In this document: positions 52,410 to 62,154 of the stretch, one piece after another
How positions within the stretch are numbered: position 1 is the first letter of the stretch
Layout: each line of letters opens with the position of its first letter
NCBI RefSeq assembly: GCF_022808645.1
Contig: NZ_JAKZKT010000020.1
Location: forward strand, 18,808 to 82,807
Reading direction: 5' to 3'
DNA: 64,000 nt
Source of the DNA: Bacillus litorisediminis
GTDB taxonomy: Bacteria; Bacillota; Bacilli; Bacillales; JC228
Translations under genes and position numbers: made by a program
Notes under the pieces: model-generated
Database searches by the model: none
Told to the model about the DNA's origin: nothing
What the model saw: only the letters and a program-made list of their open reading frames with translations

Positions 52410-53777
52410 ATGAGGAGTGTGGAAAAATTAATGCAGGAAGGAAAACTAGAAAGAGGTCTAAAAAATAGGCACGTACAACTAATCGCTATTGGCGGGGCAA
52501 TCGGCACAGGATTATTTCTTGGGGCAGGAAAATCCATACATTTAGCGGGACCATCAATATTATTTGCTTACTTGATTACAGGAATATTTGCCTTTTTAAT
52601 CATGCGCTCACTTGGAGAACTGCTGTTAACCAATTTAGAATATAATTCTTTTATTGACATTGTCCAAGACTATTTAGGCAATTTGCCGGCGTTTATCACC
52701 GGCTGGACCTATTGGTTTAGCTGGACTACAATCGCAATGGCAGACTTAACCGCAGTTGGAGTCTATACCCAGTATTGGCTTCCAGATGTTCCACAATGGA
52801 TTCCAGGACTTATAGCACTAGTTATCTTGCTAATGATGAACCTTACAACCGTAAAACTATTTGGCGAAATGGAATTCTGGTTCGCATTAATTAAGGTCAT
52901 CGCGATTATAGCTCTAATTGTCATTGGGATTTTCATGATTTTAAGAGGTTTTTCTACTGATGCGGGGCCAGCCAGTTTCACAAACCTCTGGACTCATGGG
53001 GGGATGTTCCCAAATGGAATGACAGGCTTTATTCTCGCTTTCCAGATGGTAGTGTTTGCGTTTGCTGGCGTTGAACTTGTAGGTCTGACAGCTGGAGAAA
53101 CAGAGAACCCGGAAAAAGTAATTCCGCAAGCTATTAACAATATTCCAATTAGGATTTTAATTTTTTACATTGGCGCACTAACTGTCATCATGAGTATTTA
53201 TCCGTGGACAGCCGTCGATCCGCTCGAAAGCCCATTCGTCCAGGTCTTCGTGGCGGTTGGAATCGCTGCAGCTGCAGGCATCATTAATTTTGTCGTTTTA
53301 ACATCCGCTGCTTCGGCAGGTAACAGCGCCATTTTTAGTACAAGCCGGATGATGTACTCACTTGCCAAAGAAAAAAATGCACCTGAACGATTCTCAAAAT
53401 TAAATAACCGTAAAGTGCCTTCCAATGCGTTGTTCTTTTCAACAGCAGTCATTCTAATTACCGTAGTATTGAACTATATAATGCCAGAAGGAGTATTTAC
53501 GCTGGTTTCAAGCGTGGCTACTGTTTGTTTCATTTGGATTTGGGGAATTCTTGTCATCTGTCATATGAAATATCGCAAAACAAGACCAGAACTCGCGAAA
53601 GCAAACAAATTTAAAATGCCGCTTTATCCATTGACAAATTACTTGACCCTCACCTTCCTGGCCTTCATTATAGTCGTCCTGGGGCTTGCTGAAGACACTC
53701 GTGTTGCCTTATTCATAACTCCGGTTTGGTTTATTTTGCTGATGGTGATTTATAGGTACGGGGGGAGAAATAGTTAG
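52410..53777 (+). CDS. Amino acid permease (APC superfamily, AAT family)
   Basis: 455 residues and 12 helices. The start of the AAT family is clear: RGLKNRHVQLIAIGGAIGTG, LFLGAGKSI and AGPSILFAYLITG, then FAGVELVGLTAGETENPEKV. The first part resembles AapA/CycA-type D-alanine, D-serine and glycine transporters or GABA/proline permeases. ATG 52410 lacks a good ribosome binding site, and ATG 52431 (codon 8) has AGGAG 13 nt upstream, so the start is uncertain. Monocistronic with a strong terminator. Confidence 0.87.
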   Translation: MRSVEKLMQEGKLERGLKNRHVQLIAIGGAIGTGLFLGAGKSIHLAGPSILFAYLITGIFAFLIMRSLGELLLTNLEYNSFIDIVQDYLGNLPAFITGWTYWFSWTTIAMADLTAVGVYTQYWLPDVPQWIPGLIALVILLMMNLTTVKLFGEMEFWFALIKVIAIIALIVIGIFMILRGFSTDAGPASFTNLWTHGGMFPNGMTGFILAFQMVVFAFAGVELVGLTAGETENPEKVIPQAINNIPIRILIFYIGALTVIMSIYPWTAVDPLESPFVQVFVAVGIAAAAGIINFVVLTSAASAGNSAIFSTSRMMYSLAKEKNAPERFSKLNNRKVPSNALFFSTAVILITVVLNYIMPEGVFTLVSSVATVCFIWIWGILVICHMKYRKTRPELAKANKFKMPLYPLTNYLTLTFLAFIIVVLGLAEDTRVALFITPVWFILLMVIYRYGGRNS

Positions 53778-53819
53778 GGGACAGTTCTTACAAGGGACAA
53801 AAACGGAAGTTACGCGAAC

Positions 53820-53862
53820 AAAAAGGCACAACTAGAGGTTGATTTCTAGTTGTGCCTTTTTT
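53820..53862 (+). terminator. Terminator after the amino acid permease
   Basis: GGCACAACTAGA and TCTAGTTGTGCC form a 12-bp perfect stem, followed by TTTTTTCT. Confidence 0.85.
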
Positions 53863-53952
53863 CTATCTATACACAAGATCTGATCGCATAAAATTTGATT
53901 GCGCTGAGAAGAATGAAGTGACGCCACCGGTCTTAAGTTTCAGCCATAGCGG

Positions 53953-54909
53953 TTAGCGATTTTGTTCTTCTTCTTCCTCCCATATGAAAGCAAGCGAAGA
54001 ACCTTCCCTTTGTTCAAGAGTTTGAACAATTTTTTCAGCAATTAGGTGACCTTGCAAATCTCGGTCATAACCGTTGTAAAATTCTGGTCCAATCTTTACC
54101 GCTTCCAAGAAAGCGGTGATGATTCCATAAAATCCCCTTTTATGGAGCATAGGCTCCCAGTCGTTATACCCATGATCTAAAATTTGCTTTTCTTTATGTG
54201 TGTAAATCTCGTTTACATTTTTCACAATTCTTGTTTTATGACGACTCATTACTTCCACTTTTTCTTCAGTAGTCCCTGCTTCACGATTCATTACTCCAAT
54301 TGCTGTTCCCTGCTCTGCTTCAAGCTGAAGAATTACGTGATGCAAAAGTCCATCCACTTGCTTCCCGCGAATCATTATGTTGTTAATTTGGTATGGAAAC
54401 AAATACAGTAAGGTGTCGATGACATGGATAAAGTCATCAAATACAAACGTACGTGGATCAGCTGCGAGATGGCTGCGATTTTTTTGCATAATGATCAGAT
54501 TAGGATCCTCTATTTCCTTCAGCTTTTGATAGGGTGGGGCATACTGGCGATTGAAACCTACCATCAATATTAAACCTTTGTTTTTTGCCTTTTGAATTAA
54601 TCTTTCAGACGAATCACCATCGAACGTAATTGGCTTATCAATATAAACATGAATATTGTGGTCGAGAAGCTGATCAATAATCTCCTCATGAGAGTCAGTT
54701 GAAGAATGTACAAAAGCAGCTTCTATTCCACTATTTAATAACATATTTATTTCAGTATATGTATCTCTAATTTTGTATTTGGCTGCAATTTCTTTTAAGG
54801 TTTTTTCATTTCTAGTACATACATGGAGCTCTATCCCTTTTATTTGAGTTAATACCGGAAGATAGGCTTTTTTAGCAATATCTCCAATCCCAATCATCCC
54901 AACTTTCAT
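53953..54909 (-). CDS. Gfo/Idh/MocA-family oxidoreductase
   Basis: 318 residues from ATG 54909 (AGAGGTGAT upstream; the frame to 54984 has no site). Rossmann motif VGMIGIGDIAKKAYLPVL (3-20) and the family lysine in HVYIDKPITFD, followed by a GFOIDH_C-like region (FVFDDFIHVIDTLLYLF) with DFIHVID corresponding to the catalytic His. NAD(P)-dependent oxidoreductase on a sugar or inositol-like substrate. It stands alone; substrate unknown. Confidence 0.87.
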   Translation of the reverse strand: MKVGMIGIGDIAKKAYLPVLTQIKGIELHVCTRNEKTLKEIAAKYKIRDTYTEINMLLNSGIEAAFVHSSTDSHEEIIDQLLDHNIHVYIDKPITFDGDSSERLIQKAKNKGLILMVGFNRQYAPPYQKLKEIEDPNLIIMQKNRSHLAADPRTFVFDDFIHVIDTLLYLFPYQINNIMIRGKQVDGLLHHVILQLEAEQGTAIGVMNREAGTTEEKVEVMSRHKTRIVKNVNEIYTHKEKQILDHGYNDWEPMLHKRGFYGIITAFLEAVKIGPEFYNGYDRDLQGHLIAEKIVQTLEQREGSSLAFIWEEEEEQNR

Positions 54910-55031
54910 GTAATCACCTCTACTTATTTTTTCTGAATCAGGTTCTAGCATATAAACATTCAATACTCCCAATACTTGATGCACTACTTATACAGTAGCA
55001 TATCACCTTCCACACTAGTTAATTTAAAATG

Positions 55032-55072
55032 CACGGGCAGGATCTTGTTTGACACAGGAACCCGCCCTTGTG
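55032..55072 (-). terminator. GC-rich hairpin after the 55085-55624 gene
   Basis: GGGCAGGATC and GAACCCGCCC arms pair imperfectly and TTTT follows on the minus strand. Confidence 0.4.
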
Positions 55073-55084
55073 TCCGTAAGAGGC

Positions 55085-55624
55085 TTAAGGCGTAGGATCG
55101 GGGCAAGGTGTAACAGTTAGCTGATTATCTGGAACCGCTACTTGATTATAAGAGAAACCTGCGGGTAACCCAAGATTATTAAAACCTGTAGATATAAAAG
55201 AGATTACATCACTTATTCCAACGTCAGGATTTTCAACAAAAGTTGCATTAAAAACAAGTTCATTTCCCTCTTCATCTGTTCCAGTCCCAGATACATTTAA
55301 GAAAATCCGATTATCGATTGTTGTACAAAAAACAGATTCTATATTTGTTGCTGTAAAGGTGTTGGAACCTACTTGAGTAAAAAAAGTACTCCTGGCAATT
55401 TGACAGTTATTGGGACAAATAAATCCCGTTGCAATAATTACACCCAAATTAACGTTTATTTCGGCTGTACATCCACAGGTTTCATCAACTGGTTCTGGCG
55501 GGACACCATCTCCACACGAAACATTTATATTTATAATCGGTTTAAAAATAGGATTAAACTTGTTTGAAGGCTCATACTCAATCTCAGTTTTAATCTTTTT
55601 ATCCGAATACTTCTTCTTCGACAT
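55085..55624 (-). CDS. Uncharacterised cysteine-containing protein, possibly a spore surface protein
   Basis: 179 residues. A lysine-rich head (MSKKKYSDKKIKTEIEYE) precedes a beta-rich body with repeated cysteines (ISCGDG-like VSCGDG, CGCTAEINVNLG, CPNNC) and a VTPCPDPTP tail. No signal peptide or membrane helix. Ser/Thr/Asn-rich beta proteins with CxC and CxxxC clusters are common in Bacillus exosporium and coat layers, which is the basis of a weak suggestion. Strong AAGGAGG ribosome binding site. Family not recognised. Confidence 0.65.
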   Translation of the reverse strand: MSKKKYSDKKIKTEIEYEPSNKFNPIFKPIININVSCGDGVPPEPVDETCGCTAEINVNLGVIIATGFICPNNCQIARSTFFTQVGSNTFTATNIESVFCTTIDNRIFLNVSGTGTDEEGNELVFNATFVENPDVGISDVISFISTGFNNLGLPAGFSYNQVAVPDNQLTVTPCPDPTP

Positions 55625-55704
55625 TCAAATCCTCCTTCCTTACACTAAAATATTCAGGCATAAAAAAATCGCCCTATGTACTTGTCCCATATTTTGAAAC
55701 AAGG

Positions 55705-55735
55705 GTGAAACAAGGGGACGGTTCTTTTGTTTCAA
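55705..55735 (+). repeat. Dispersed GGGACGGTTCT repeat, left arm only
   Basis: TGAAACAAGGGGACGGTTCT-TT-TGTTTC without a right arm, like the 32163 half copy. Confidence 0.7.
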
Positions 55736-55855
55736 AATCAATAAAATGAATCTTTCCCTTTTTCCGAATCACTAATTTGACTATCTATTTAAATTGTATT
55801 AGTATATGTAAGTCATGAAATCCGACTAAATTTATCGGTTAAGGGGTGAATAACA

Positions 55856-57124
55856 TTGTCACAAACAACATTAGATATGACATCACAAATCAATCAAAAA
55901 TCAAGAAATCATAGATCCACTACCTATGTTACAGATCTTAGTCCTATGCAAAAGAAATTAGTCGCAACAGGCATTTTAGCTTCTCTTATTCTACTAATCT
56001 CTATTGTTCAAGTGGCTAACTGGACACAAGGTGTACTATTTATTATTGGGCTTTTACTTGGAGCGACATTACTGTATGCCCGCTTTGGATTTACCTCTGC
56101 ATTCCGCAGACTGGCTTCTGTTGGAAATACGCAAGGAATACAAGCTCACATGTTAATGCTGGCTATCGCATCGACTTTATTTGCAATTATCTTGAGTTCG
56201 GGTTTTAGCTTTACTGGAATTACACCGACTGGGTATGTATCACCTGTTGGAATAAGCGTGTTGGTAGGTGCCTTCCTTTTTGGAATTGGGATGCAGCTCG
56301 GAAATGGATGTGCCTCAGGAACCTTATATACTCTAGGCGGAGGATCTTCTTCAATGCTCTTAACCCTAGTCTCCTTTATCGCAGGTTCAACCCTTGGGGC
56401 TTATCATTTTACATTCTGGATGAGCACTCCTTCCCTTGCTCCGATTTCCCTGGCTGAGACAACCGGCCTCGGTTACTTTGGCGGATGGGTTATTCAAATG
56501 GCAGTATTTGCAGCTATTTACTGGATTGCAGTTAAAATTGCGAAAAAGAAAAACCCGCCAATGATAAAGCCTCTTCCGACAACAACAGGCTGGAAAAAAG
56601 TGCTGCGCGGTTCTTGGCCATTATTTGCTGCAGCCATTATTTTAGCCGTGCTAAACGCTTTAACCCTGACGGTCAGAGGGACTCCATGGGGAATTACGTC
56701 TGCTTTCGCACTATGGGGCGGAAAATTCCTAAACGCTACAGGTGTAGATGTTTCAAGCTGGGGCTATTTTTCAGGAGCAAATGGAGAGGCTCTTAAAGCT
56801 AACGTGTTAGCTGATTCTACCAGTGTTATGAACTTTGGAATTATGCTAGGTGCATTTATTTCAGCATCTTTCCAAGGAACCTTTAAACCAAAAAAGATAA
56901 AGCCAGGTGTAGCAGGGGCAGCCATCCTTGGCGGACTTATGATGGGATATGGCGCTCGCCTTGCCTTCGGTTGTAACATCGGTGCCTACTTTGGCGGAAT
57001 CGCCTCCTTTAGCCTCCATGGATGGGTATGGATGGTCATGGCACTTCTAGGCACCTTCCTTGCTCTGCGAATTCGCCCATTATTCGGAATGAAAAATCCA
57101 AGTTCAAAAGATTCATTTTGTTAA
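55856..57124 (+). CDS. YeeE/YedE-family sulfur (thiosulfate-type) transporter
   Basis: 422 residues and about ten helices in two homologous halves. Each half carries the conserved cysteine motif: GMQLGNGCASGTLYTLGGGS and GARLAFGCNIGAYFGGIASF. These relay cysteines define TsuA/YeeE-like transporters of thiosulfate or other sulfur species. TTG 55856 follows AAGGGGTG by 7 nt. It has no TusA or rhodanese gene beside it, so the sulfur substrate is not fixed. Confidence 0.9.
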   Translation: MSQTTLDMTSQINQKSRNHRSTTYVTDLSPMQKKLVATGILASLILLISIVQVANWTQGVLFIIGLLLGATLLYARFGFTSAFRRLASVGNTQGIQAHMLMLAIASTLFAIILSSGFSFTGITPTGYVSPVGISVLVGAFLFGIGMQLGNGCASGTLYTLGGGSSSMLLTLVSFIAGSTLGAYHFTFWMSTPSLAPISLAETTGLGYFGGWVIQMAVFAAIYWIAVKIAKKKNPPMIKPLPTTTGWKKVLRGSWPLFAAAIILAVLNALTLTVRGTPWGITSAFALWGGKFLNATGVDVSSWGYFSGANGEALKANVLADSTSVMNFGIMLGAFISASFQGTFKPKKIKPGVAGAAILGGLMMGYGARLAFGCNIGAYFGGIASFSLHGWVWMVMALLGTFLALRIRPLFGMKNPSSKDSFC

Positions 57125-57232
57125 GTGAAACTAAGGGACGGTTCTTCTGCTTCATAGAAACAGAAGACCGTCCCCTTTACATTTTTTTATTAAAGTATTG
57201 GATGAAACGAGAGAACCGTCCCTCTGTTTCGA
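57125..57232. repeat. Two decayed GGGACGGTTCT palindromes
   Basis: First copy 57125-57178: left arm CTTC-TGCTTC (T to C), right arm AGACCG (one A lost). Second copy 57200-57230 has GAGAGAACCGTCCCTCTGTTTC. Both are imperfect compared with the 51353 and 57974 copies. Confidence 0.75.
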
Positions 57233-57241
57233 CCTCTGACA

Positions 57242-57448
57242 TTACTTCAAGCCCTGATTCTTCCGTTTAACTTGCTCAACATCGGTGTCACTATAAATAG
57301 ACGTTCCGTGTCCGCCGGTTGTTTTGGCGAGCCATTCTTTTACTTCGTTATAAGACATGCCTGAGTTGGCAATTTTCCTTTTAACTTCATTGATGTTTGT
57401 ACCCACTATTGTAAAATGTTCATATTCTTGACTGTTATTTTCCTTCAT
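57242..57448 (-). CDS. Small protein with gamma-type SASP-like C-terminus (68 aa)
   Basis: From ATG 57448 (GGAGGTG 6 nt upstream). The C-terminal GTSIYSDTDVEQVKRKNQ resembles the GTEFASETDAQQVRKQNQ repeat of gamma-type small acid-soluble spore proteins. The N-terminal part (FTIVGTNINEVKRKIANSG) and a YNEVKEWLAKTTGGHG linker are unlike SspE. A spore protein is therefore likely but the subtype is not certain. Confidence 0.6.
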   Translation of the reverse strand: MKENNSQEYEHFTIVGTNINEVKRKIANSGMSYNEVKEWLAKTTGGHGTSIYSDTDVEQVKRKNQGLK

Positions 57449-57590
57449 TATAAACACCTCCATATTCTTTTCTTCCTATTTTCTCTATAAACAGAGTTTT
57501 TATTAGGGAAGGAGTAAATCTAAGATCAACTGCTATTTCATTAGACAAATGATAGAATGAACATAAATCTAGGAAACGAGGTATCCATAG

Positions 57591-57965
57591 ATGCAGACGC
57601 TTAAGTTCGAATCTTCATGGGATAAAACGATTTCTGCAAAAGATCGCCAAAAAATTGAACATGTTTTTAAGAATACCAGCATTTCGAAGCATACAAGTAT
57701 CGAATTCACGCCTTTATGGCAGGCGGTAAATTATAAGGGAGAATTATTGGTAACCGTACTTGTCCAAAACTTTAGTAAACATCCCCAATCATTTCACAAT
57801 AAAAAACTGCGCTATGCAGAAGACAATGAAATGGTAGCAGAGCATTTATTTACCCTTCCAGCACTGGTTATTGAACCTGAAACGAGCATGCCCTGGACTT
57901 TTATTTTTCCTGCTGAAAGCTTACGCCAACCAATGTTTAAAACGGGTTATCTAGAATTGATCTGA
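57591..57965 (+). CDS. SLAP domain-containing protein
   Basis: 124 residues, no signal peptide. Pattern EFTPLWQAVNYKGELLVTVL then HNKKLRYAED and the closing MPWTFIFPAESL match the SLAP domain of Bacillus (bacterial surface-layer-associated fold found in competence- and stress-related proteins). Function unknown. Its TGA stop is followed within 10 bp by a palindromic repeat shared with the converging SelO gene. Confidence 0.75.
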   Translation: MQTLKFESSWDKTISAKDRQKIEHVFKNTSISKHTSIEFTPLWQAVNYKGELLVTVLVQNFSKHPQSFHNKKLRYAEDNEMVAEHLFTLPALVIEPETSMPWTFIFPAESLRQPMFKTGYLELI

Positions 57966-57973
57966 AACAATGG

Positions 57974-58027
57974 TGAAACAAAGGGACGGTTCTTCTGTTT
58001 CAGAAACAGAAGAACCGTCCCTTTGTT
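57974..58027. repeat. Dispersed GGGACGGTTCT palindrome
   Basis: TGAAACAAAGGGACGGTTCT-TC-TGTTTC pairs with GAAACA-GA-AGAACCGTCCC, directly abutting the SelO stop codon. Confidence 0.88.
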
Positions 58028-59492
58028 ATGTTCCGCAAAAAGTTTGGTAAGGAATATTTGATGGTTCTGGAAGTGTACAATATTCTTCTTGTTCGGGAGT
58101 GTACGCAAACGGTTTAGAAAGTACGTCAAGCAATCGCTCCATTACACTGTAGTCCCCTTTTTCCACTGCGGCTTCCAGTGCTTCTTCTACCCGGTGGTTC
58201 CGGGGGATGACTGCAGGATTATTGTTCCGCATGAGCTGATATGCTTCATCTTTAGACTCCTTCTGCCTCCCTTGTCTCGCCTGCCATTGCTCATACCATT
58301 CTTTAAATTCAGGAGCATTAAACAAATCTTCACCCTCAGGTCTATCAAGCGTTAATGCCCGGAAAGTATTAGTATAATCAGCATTATACTTTTGCATCAT
58401 ACTGAGAAGACTTTGTACAAAAGCTTCATCCTGTTCCTCTTCATCGAATATCCCTAGTTTTGCTCTCATCCCAGTCAGCCAGTTCGTCTTATATAACTCA
58501 CCAAATTTTGAAACCTCCTCCTGGGCCAGCTCCACCGCTTTTTCTTGATTTTCATGAAGAAGCGGCAGTAACGATTCAGCAAACCGGGCCAGATTCCAAC
58601 CGCCAATATACGGCTGATTGCCATACGCATAACGCCCTTGTCTGTCGATTGAACTGTATACCGTCGCCGGATCATACGTATCCATAAACGCACAAGGACC
58701 ATAATCAATCGTTTCCCCGCTAATCGTTATATTATCGGTGTTCATAACTCCATGGATGAAGCCAACCAGCTGCCATTTGGCTATCAAATATGCCTGACGC
58801 TTGATTACTTCTTTAAAAAAGGAAAGATACCGATTTCCATTAGCTTCTATTTCCGGATAGTGGCGTTCGATCGCGTAGTCAGCCAGAAGCTGAAGCTCTT
58901 CCAATTCACCCCATCTGGCCGTATATTGAAAGGTACCCACCCGAAGATGACTGGAAGCTACGCGCGTGAGAATAGCACCAGGTAATTCCGTTTCACGAAT
59001 GATGTTCTCACCTGTTGTTACCACTGCCAGACTGCGAGTCGTCGGAATACCCAGGGCATGCATCGCTTCACTTATAATATATTCACGAAGCATCGGTCCA
59101 AGGGCTGCCCGCCCATCCCCTCCTCGGGAATATGGTGTTCTGCCCGAACCCTTGAGCTGGATATCAAACCGATCTTTATGAGGAGTAATTTGCTCTCCAA
59201 TCAGCATGGCCCGCCCGTCTCCGAGCATCGTAAAATGACCGAATTGGTGTCCCGCATAGGCTTGAGCAAGAGGTGAACCACCCTCGGGAACCTGATTGCC
59301 AGCAAGTACAGCTACCGCTTCCTCACTTTTTAGCGCCTCGGGGTTCAACCCAAGGGTTGTAGCCAAAGGTTCGTTCAACACCGCCAATTTCGGTGAGCTT
59401 ACAGGGTTTGGCGTCAAACTGTTATAAAAAAATTTAGGCAACTGGGAATAGGTATTATCAAAATTCCATCCTATTTCATTACGGTTTGTCAT
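58026..59492 (-). CDS. selO: Protein adenylyltransferase SelO (YdiU/UPF0061)
   Basis: 488 residues from ATG 59492 (AAGGGGAT upstream; the GTG at 59513 is too close to its site). Kinase-like fold with the family blocks [60 protein letters not shown] and ANGNRYL. SelO transfers AMP from ATP to Ser, Thr or Tyr of protein substrates. The C-terminus ends EEYC...TFCGT, a redox-like Cys pair seen in the family (last Cys two residues from the end). The stop overlaps a palindromic repeat. Confidence 0.92.
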   Translation of the reverse strand: MTNRNEIGWNFDNTYSQLPKFFYNSLTPNPVSSPKLAVLNEPLATTLGLNPEALKSEEAVAVLAGNQVPEGGSPLAQAYAGHQFGHFTMLGDGRAMLIGEQITPHKDRFDIQLKGSGRTPYSRGGDGRAALGPMLREYIISEAMHALGIPTTRSLAVVTTGENIIRETELPGAILTRVASSHLRVGTFQYTARWGELEELQLLADYAIERHYPEIEANGNRYLSFFKEVIKRQAYLIAKWQLVGFIHGVMNTDNITISGETIDYGPCAFMDTYDPATVYSSIDRQGRYAYGNQPYIGGWNLARFAESLLPLLHENQEKAVELAQEEVSKFGELYKTNWLTGMRAKLGIFDEEEQDEAFVQSLLSMMQKYNADYTNTFRALTLDRPEGEDLFNAPEFKEWYEQWQARQGRQKESKDEAYQLMRNNNPAVIPRNHRVEEALEAAVEKGDYSVMERLLDVLSKPFAYTPEQEEYCTLPEPSNIPYQTFCGT

Positions 59493-59654
59493 TGTATCCC
59501 CTTTTTCTTTCACTTTTAAATAAAAACACCATATAGATTTGGTTTTTTTATAGTAGATGACTCTTATTTAATGTTTGCTTATACCATTTTATTATACCCT
59601 TCCTTGTGCATTCGATGGCACAAATGTGGCTTTACTTGTCACTTTTTCATAAAA

Positions 59655-59678
59655 AAATGAAAGGATTACCCTTTCATC
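59655..59678 (-). terminator. Terminator overlapping the end of the Bcr/CflA gene
   Basis: ATGAAAGGG and CCTTTCAT stem, followed by TTTTTTTATG on the minus strand. Confidence 0.7.
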
Positions 59679-60895
59679 TCTAAAGTCAGACTTGTTCCCG
59701 ATATTTTTTCCCTGGTTAATGTAAAAAAGGCAATGGAACCAATAAGAGTTGTTGTAAATATGATAGCTCCCATCGGAACTGCGGTTGTCTCATTAATCCC
59801 TACAAGGGGAGCAACCATCGAACCGATTGATAATGGGAATAGACCTAATACCGCACTTGCACTGCCGGCCCGATGTCTCTGGTTCCGCATCGCAAGTGTA
59901 AAGGAGCTCGTTGCAATCATGCCCATACAGGTCATGAAAATAAAAATAGGGATTACAATAGTGGCTAATGGCCCCTGAATAATGGTCATCGCAAGAAGTA
60001 TCGAGGTTACACTGATCGCAATGATGACTGCCACCCGAAGCAGGCTTCTTTCATGAAAAGTTCCGCTCAGGCGTCCAACAAGGAAACTGCCTGTGATAAT
60101 CGCTAAACCGTTGATTCCAAACAAAATACTGAAAACTTGCGGGGAAACCCCATAGATTCCCTGGTATACGAAAGGAGTACCTGATACATAAGCAAAACAG
60201 CCCCCTTGAATAAACCCTAGAGTTAGGGCGTAGCCAATAAAAGACCGATCTTTTAACAAGCTTCCTATCGTACGAACAGAATGTCCGAACGAGCTTGGCG
60301 TCCGTTTCTCTAACGGTAATGTTTCTTTTAATTTAAAAGTAATCGTAAGGACAATAAAAATTCCAAGCATGCTTAAAAAATAAAATATCGTATGCCAAGT
60401 GGCAAATGGCATTAGTAATACTGCTCCTCCTGCCATTGGCGCAATCATAGGTGCCGTTGTATTAATGACCATTAAAAGTGCAAAAAATTTCGTGAGTTCT
60501 CTTCCGCTGAATACGTCTCGTACTACAGCACGGGAAAGAACAATTCCTCCCGAAGCCGTAAAACCCTGTAAAAATCTTGCTGCAACTAAAGTAGTTATAT
60601 TTGGAGCAAGAGCACATAACAGCGATGATAATGAAAATAAGAAAATCGATATCAGTAAAGGCTTCCTTCTCCCATGGGCATCACTAATGGGTCCAAACAC
60701 TAACTGGCCTAATGCGAGTCCAGTCAGACAAGCAGTTAAAGAGAGTTGAACAAGTGATGCACGTACCCCTAAATCATCGGCAATTTCAGGGAAACTCGGC
60801 AAATACATATCTATATTGAACGGTCCTAACATTCCTAACATACTAAGCAGAAAAGCAAGTGCTAACCGCTCTTTCCCTGTAGGATTCTGAAGCAT
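59666..60895 (-). CDS. Bcr/CflA-family multidrug efflux MFS transporter
   Basis: 409 residues and 12 helices. Start MLGPFNIDMYLPSFPEIADD and motif A FGPISDAHGRRKPLL are the Bcr/CflA pattern, with FLQGFTASGGIVLSRAVVRD following. It exports drugs such as bicyclomycin or chloramphenicol, or short peptides, in exchange for protons. AGGAGAGGG precedes ATG 60895. Monocistronic. Confidence 0.9.
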   Translation of the reverse strand: MLQNPTGKERLALAFLLSMLGMLGPFNIDMYLPSFPEIADDLGVRASLVQLSLTACLTGLALGQLVFGPISDAHGRRKPLLISIFLFSLSSLLCALAPNITTLVAARFLQGFTASGGIVLSRAVVRDVFSGRELTKFFALLMVINTTAPMIAPMAGGAVLLMPFATWHTIFYFLSMLGIFIVLTITFKLKETLPLEKRTPSSFGHSVRTIGSLLKDRSFIGYALTLGFIQGGCFAYVSGTPFVYQGIYGVSPQVFSILFGINGLAIITGSFLVGRLSGTFHERSLLRVAVIIAISVTSILLAMTIIQGPLATIVIPIFIFMTCMGMIATSSFTLAMRNQRHRAGSASAVLGLFPLSIGSMVAPLVGINETTAVPMGAIIFTTTLIGSIAFFTLTREKISGTSLTLEMKG

Positions 60896-61024
60896 AACTC
60901 TCTTGCACCCTCTCCTATTAATCTCTCTCTATAAATCACTTTCTCAAAATCATTTCCTTTATCACTTTAATCAATTAGTACAAAGTATAATACATTTGCT
61001 TGCAAATAGTAAGCAGGAAGACTT

Positions 61025-61086
61025 ATGAAACATAGGGACGGTTCTCCTGTTTCATTATCTTGAAACAGGAGAACCGTCCCTATGTT
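61025..61086. repeat. Dispersed GGGACGGTTCT palindrome
   Basis: GGTTCT-CC-TGTTTC pairs with GAAACA-GG-AGAACC around ATTATCTT. The CC/GG pair is a covarying alternative to TC/GA in other copies. Confidence 0.88.
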
Positions 61087-61301
61087 GTCTTAACGTAGAA
61101 ATTTACACTCGAAAATTTTTGTCCCTTTTCCAAAAAAGATACATTTGCATTTACTGTAAAGTGAACCATCATGAAAGGGGAGGAAAACACCATTAATAAG
61201 TGCATCTCATCCCGTTAGTATCTAAACCCTTGATTCAAGGGACGTCGTCTCATCTTCTATATCTGAAAAAACACAGGCTTTGGCTTTAAGCTATACGTTT
61301 T
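61087..61301 (+). other. 215-bp gap, possible leader-peptide remnant
   Basis: A 15-codon frame (ATG 61171) contains its own AAGGGGAGG-like stretch and ends at a TAG. A perfect CCCTTGATTCAAGGG palindrome lies near 61228. No known gene is visible. Confidence 0.25.
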
Positions 61302-61910
61302 TTAAATAGCGAATGCATGATTACCTATGGTCTTTACAGTCTCACGAGTAAAAATCCAATCACTTGTTGCCGTCTCAGGGTTATAAAAATATAGTAATTC
61401 TTCACTGTTTCCTTCATCCTGTGCTTGATCCACTAAAGCCTCGTGAACTGCTTTATACGCTTCCTTGTCAGCCGGTTCATTGATGGAACCATTTAAAATA
61501 GGTTCAAATGCATTCTTTTCATAAATAACTTCCTTTACCGTATCTGGAAACTGATGGTGTTCAACGCGGTTCAGCACAACTGTTGCAACTGCCACTTTTC
61601 CTACATATGGCTCACCTTTGGCTTCGGCGTGAACAAGTCGGGCAAGCAGCTTTATTTCTTCAGGCGAAATTGTTAGGCCATTATACATTTTAAGAAATGT
61701 ATCCTTCTTTTCAATTAAAGCCGCTGGGGAAACAGATTTTTCTTCCTGGTCCATTAATTTAGTTCCATACCCATTGCTTTGGTATAGCAAGCTTAAGCTG
61801 TCTTCAGTATTTGCCCTATTTTCTGACTCAGCTTTTATTTGAGGAGAAATCACAGTATAAGAAGCAATTACAAGTGTAATTATGTTAAATAAAAATAATA
61901 TTTTTTTCAT
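61302..61910 (-). CDS. SleB/CwlJ-family cell wall hydrolase (cortex-lytic-type)
   Basis: 202 residues. Signal peptide (1-27), then a short linker and a Hydrolase_2 domain: LLARLVHAEAKGEPYVGKVA with the catalytic Glu, VVLNRVEHHQFPDTV and LLYFYNPETATSDWIFTRE. SleB-type enzymes are lytic transglycosylases acting on spore-cortex muramic-lactam. This copy lacks the N-terminal PG-binding domain of SleB, resembling short homologues such as YkvT. AGGAGG precedes ATG 61910. Confidence 0.88.
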   Translation of the reverse strand: MKKILFLFNIITLVIASYTVISPQIKAESENRANTEDSLSLLYQSNGYGTKLMDQEEKSVSPAALIEKKDTFLKMYNGLTISPEEIKLLARLVHAEAKGEPYVGKVAVATVVLNRVEHHQFPDTVKEVIYEKNAFEPILNGSINEPADKEAYKAVHEALVDQAQDEGNSEELLYFYNPETATSDWIFTRETVKTIGNHAFAI

Positions 61911-62017
61911 TTTGTCAATACCTCCTGTTCACTTTTTTTATAAAAACAGGCCATCTGTTAGGGTAACAGGTATACAAGCTTAAAACATTAGTGAACTATT
62001 GGAAGATCTGCCAAAAC

Positions 62018-62070
62018 ACAACACAGGGACGGTTCTCTTGTTTCGTTCTGAAACAAGAGAACCGTCCCTT
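62018..62070. repeat. Dispersed GGGACGGTTCT palindrome
   Basis: GGTTCT-CT-TGTTTC pairs with GAAACA-AG-AGAACC around GTTCT. It shows another compensatory dinucleotide. Confidence 0.88.
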
Positions 62071-62154
62071 CATATGCATCCATTACAGTGAATATTCGGC
62101 AGAAAATGACAAATAATGAAAAAGATATAGAGTTATTATATTAAGGAGTCAATG

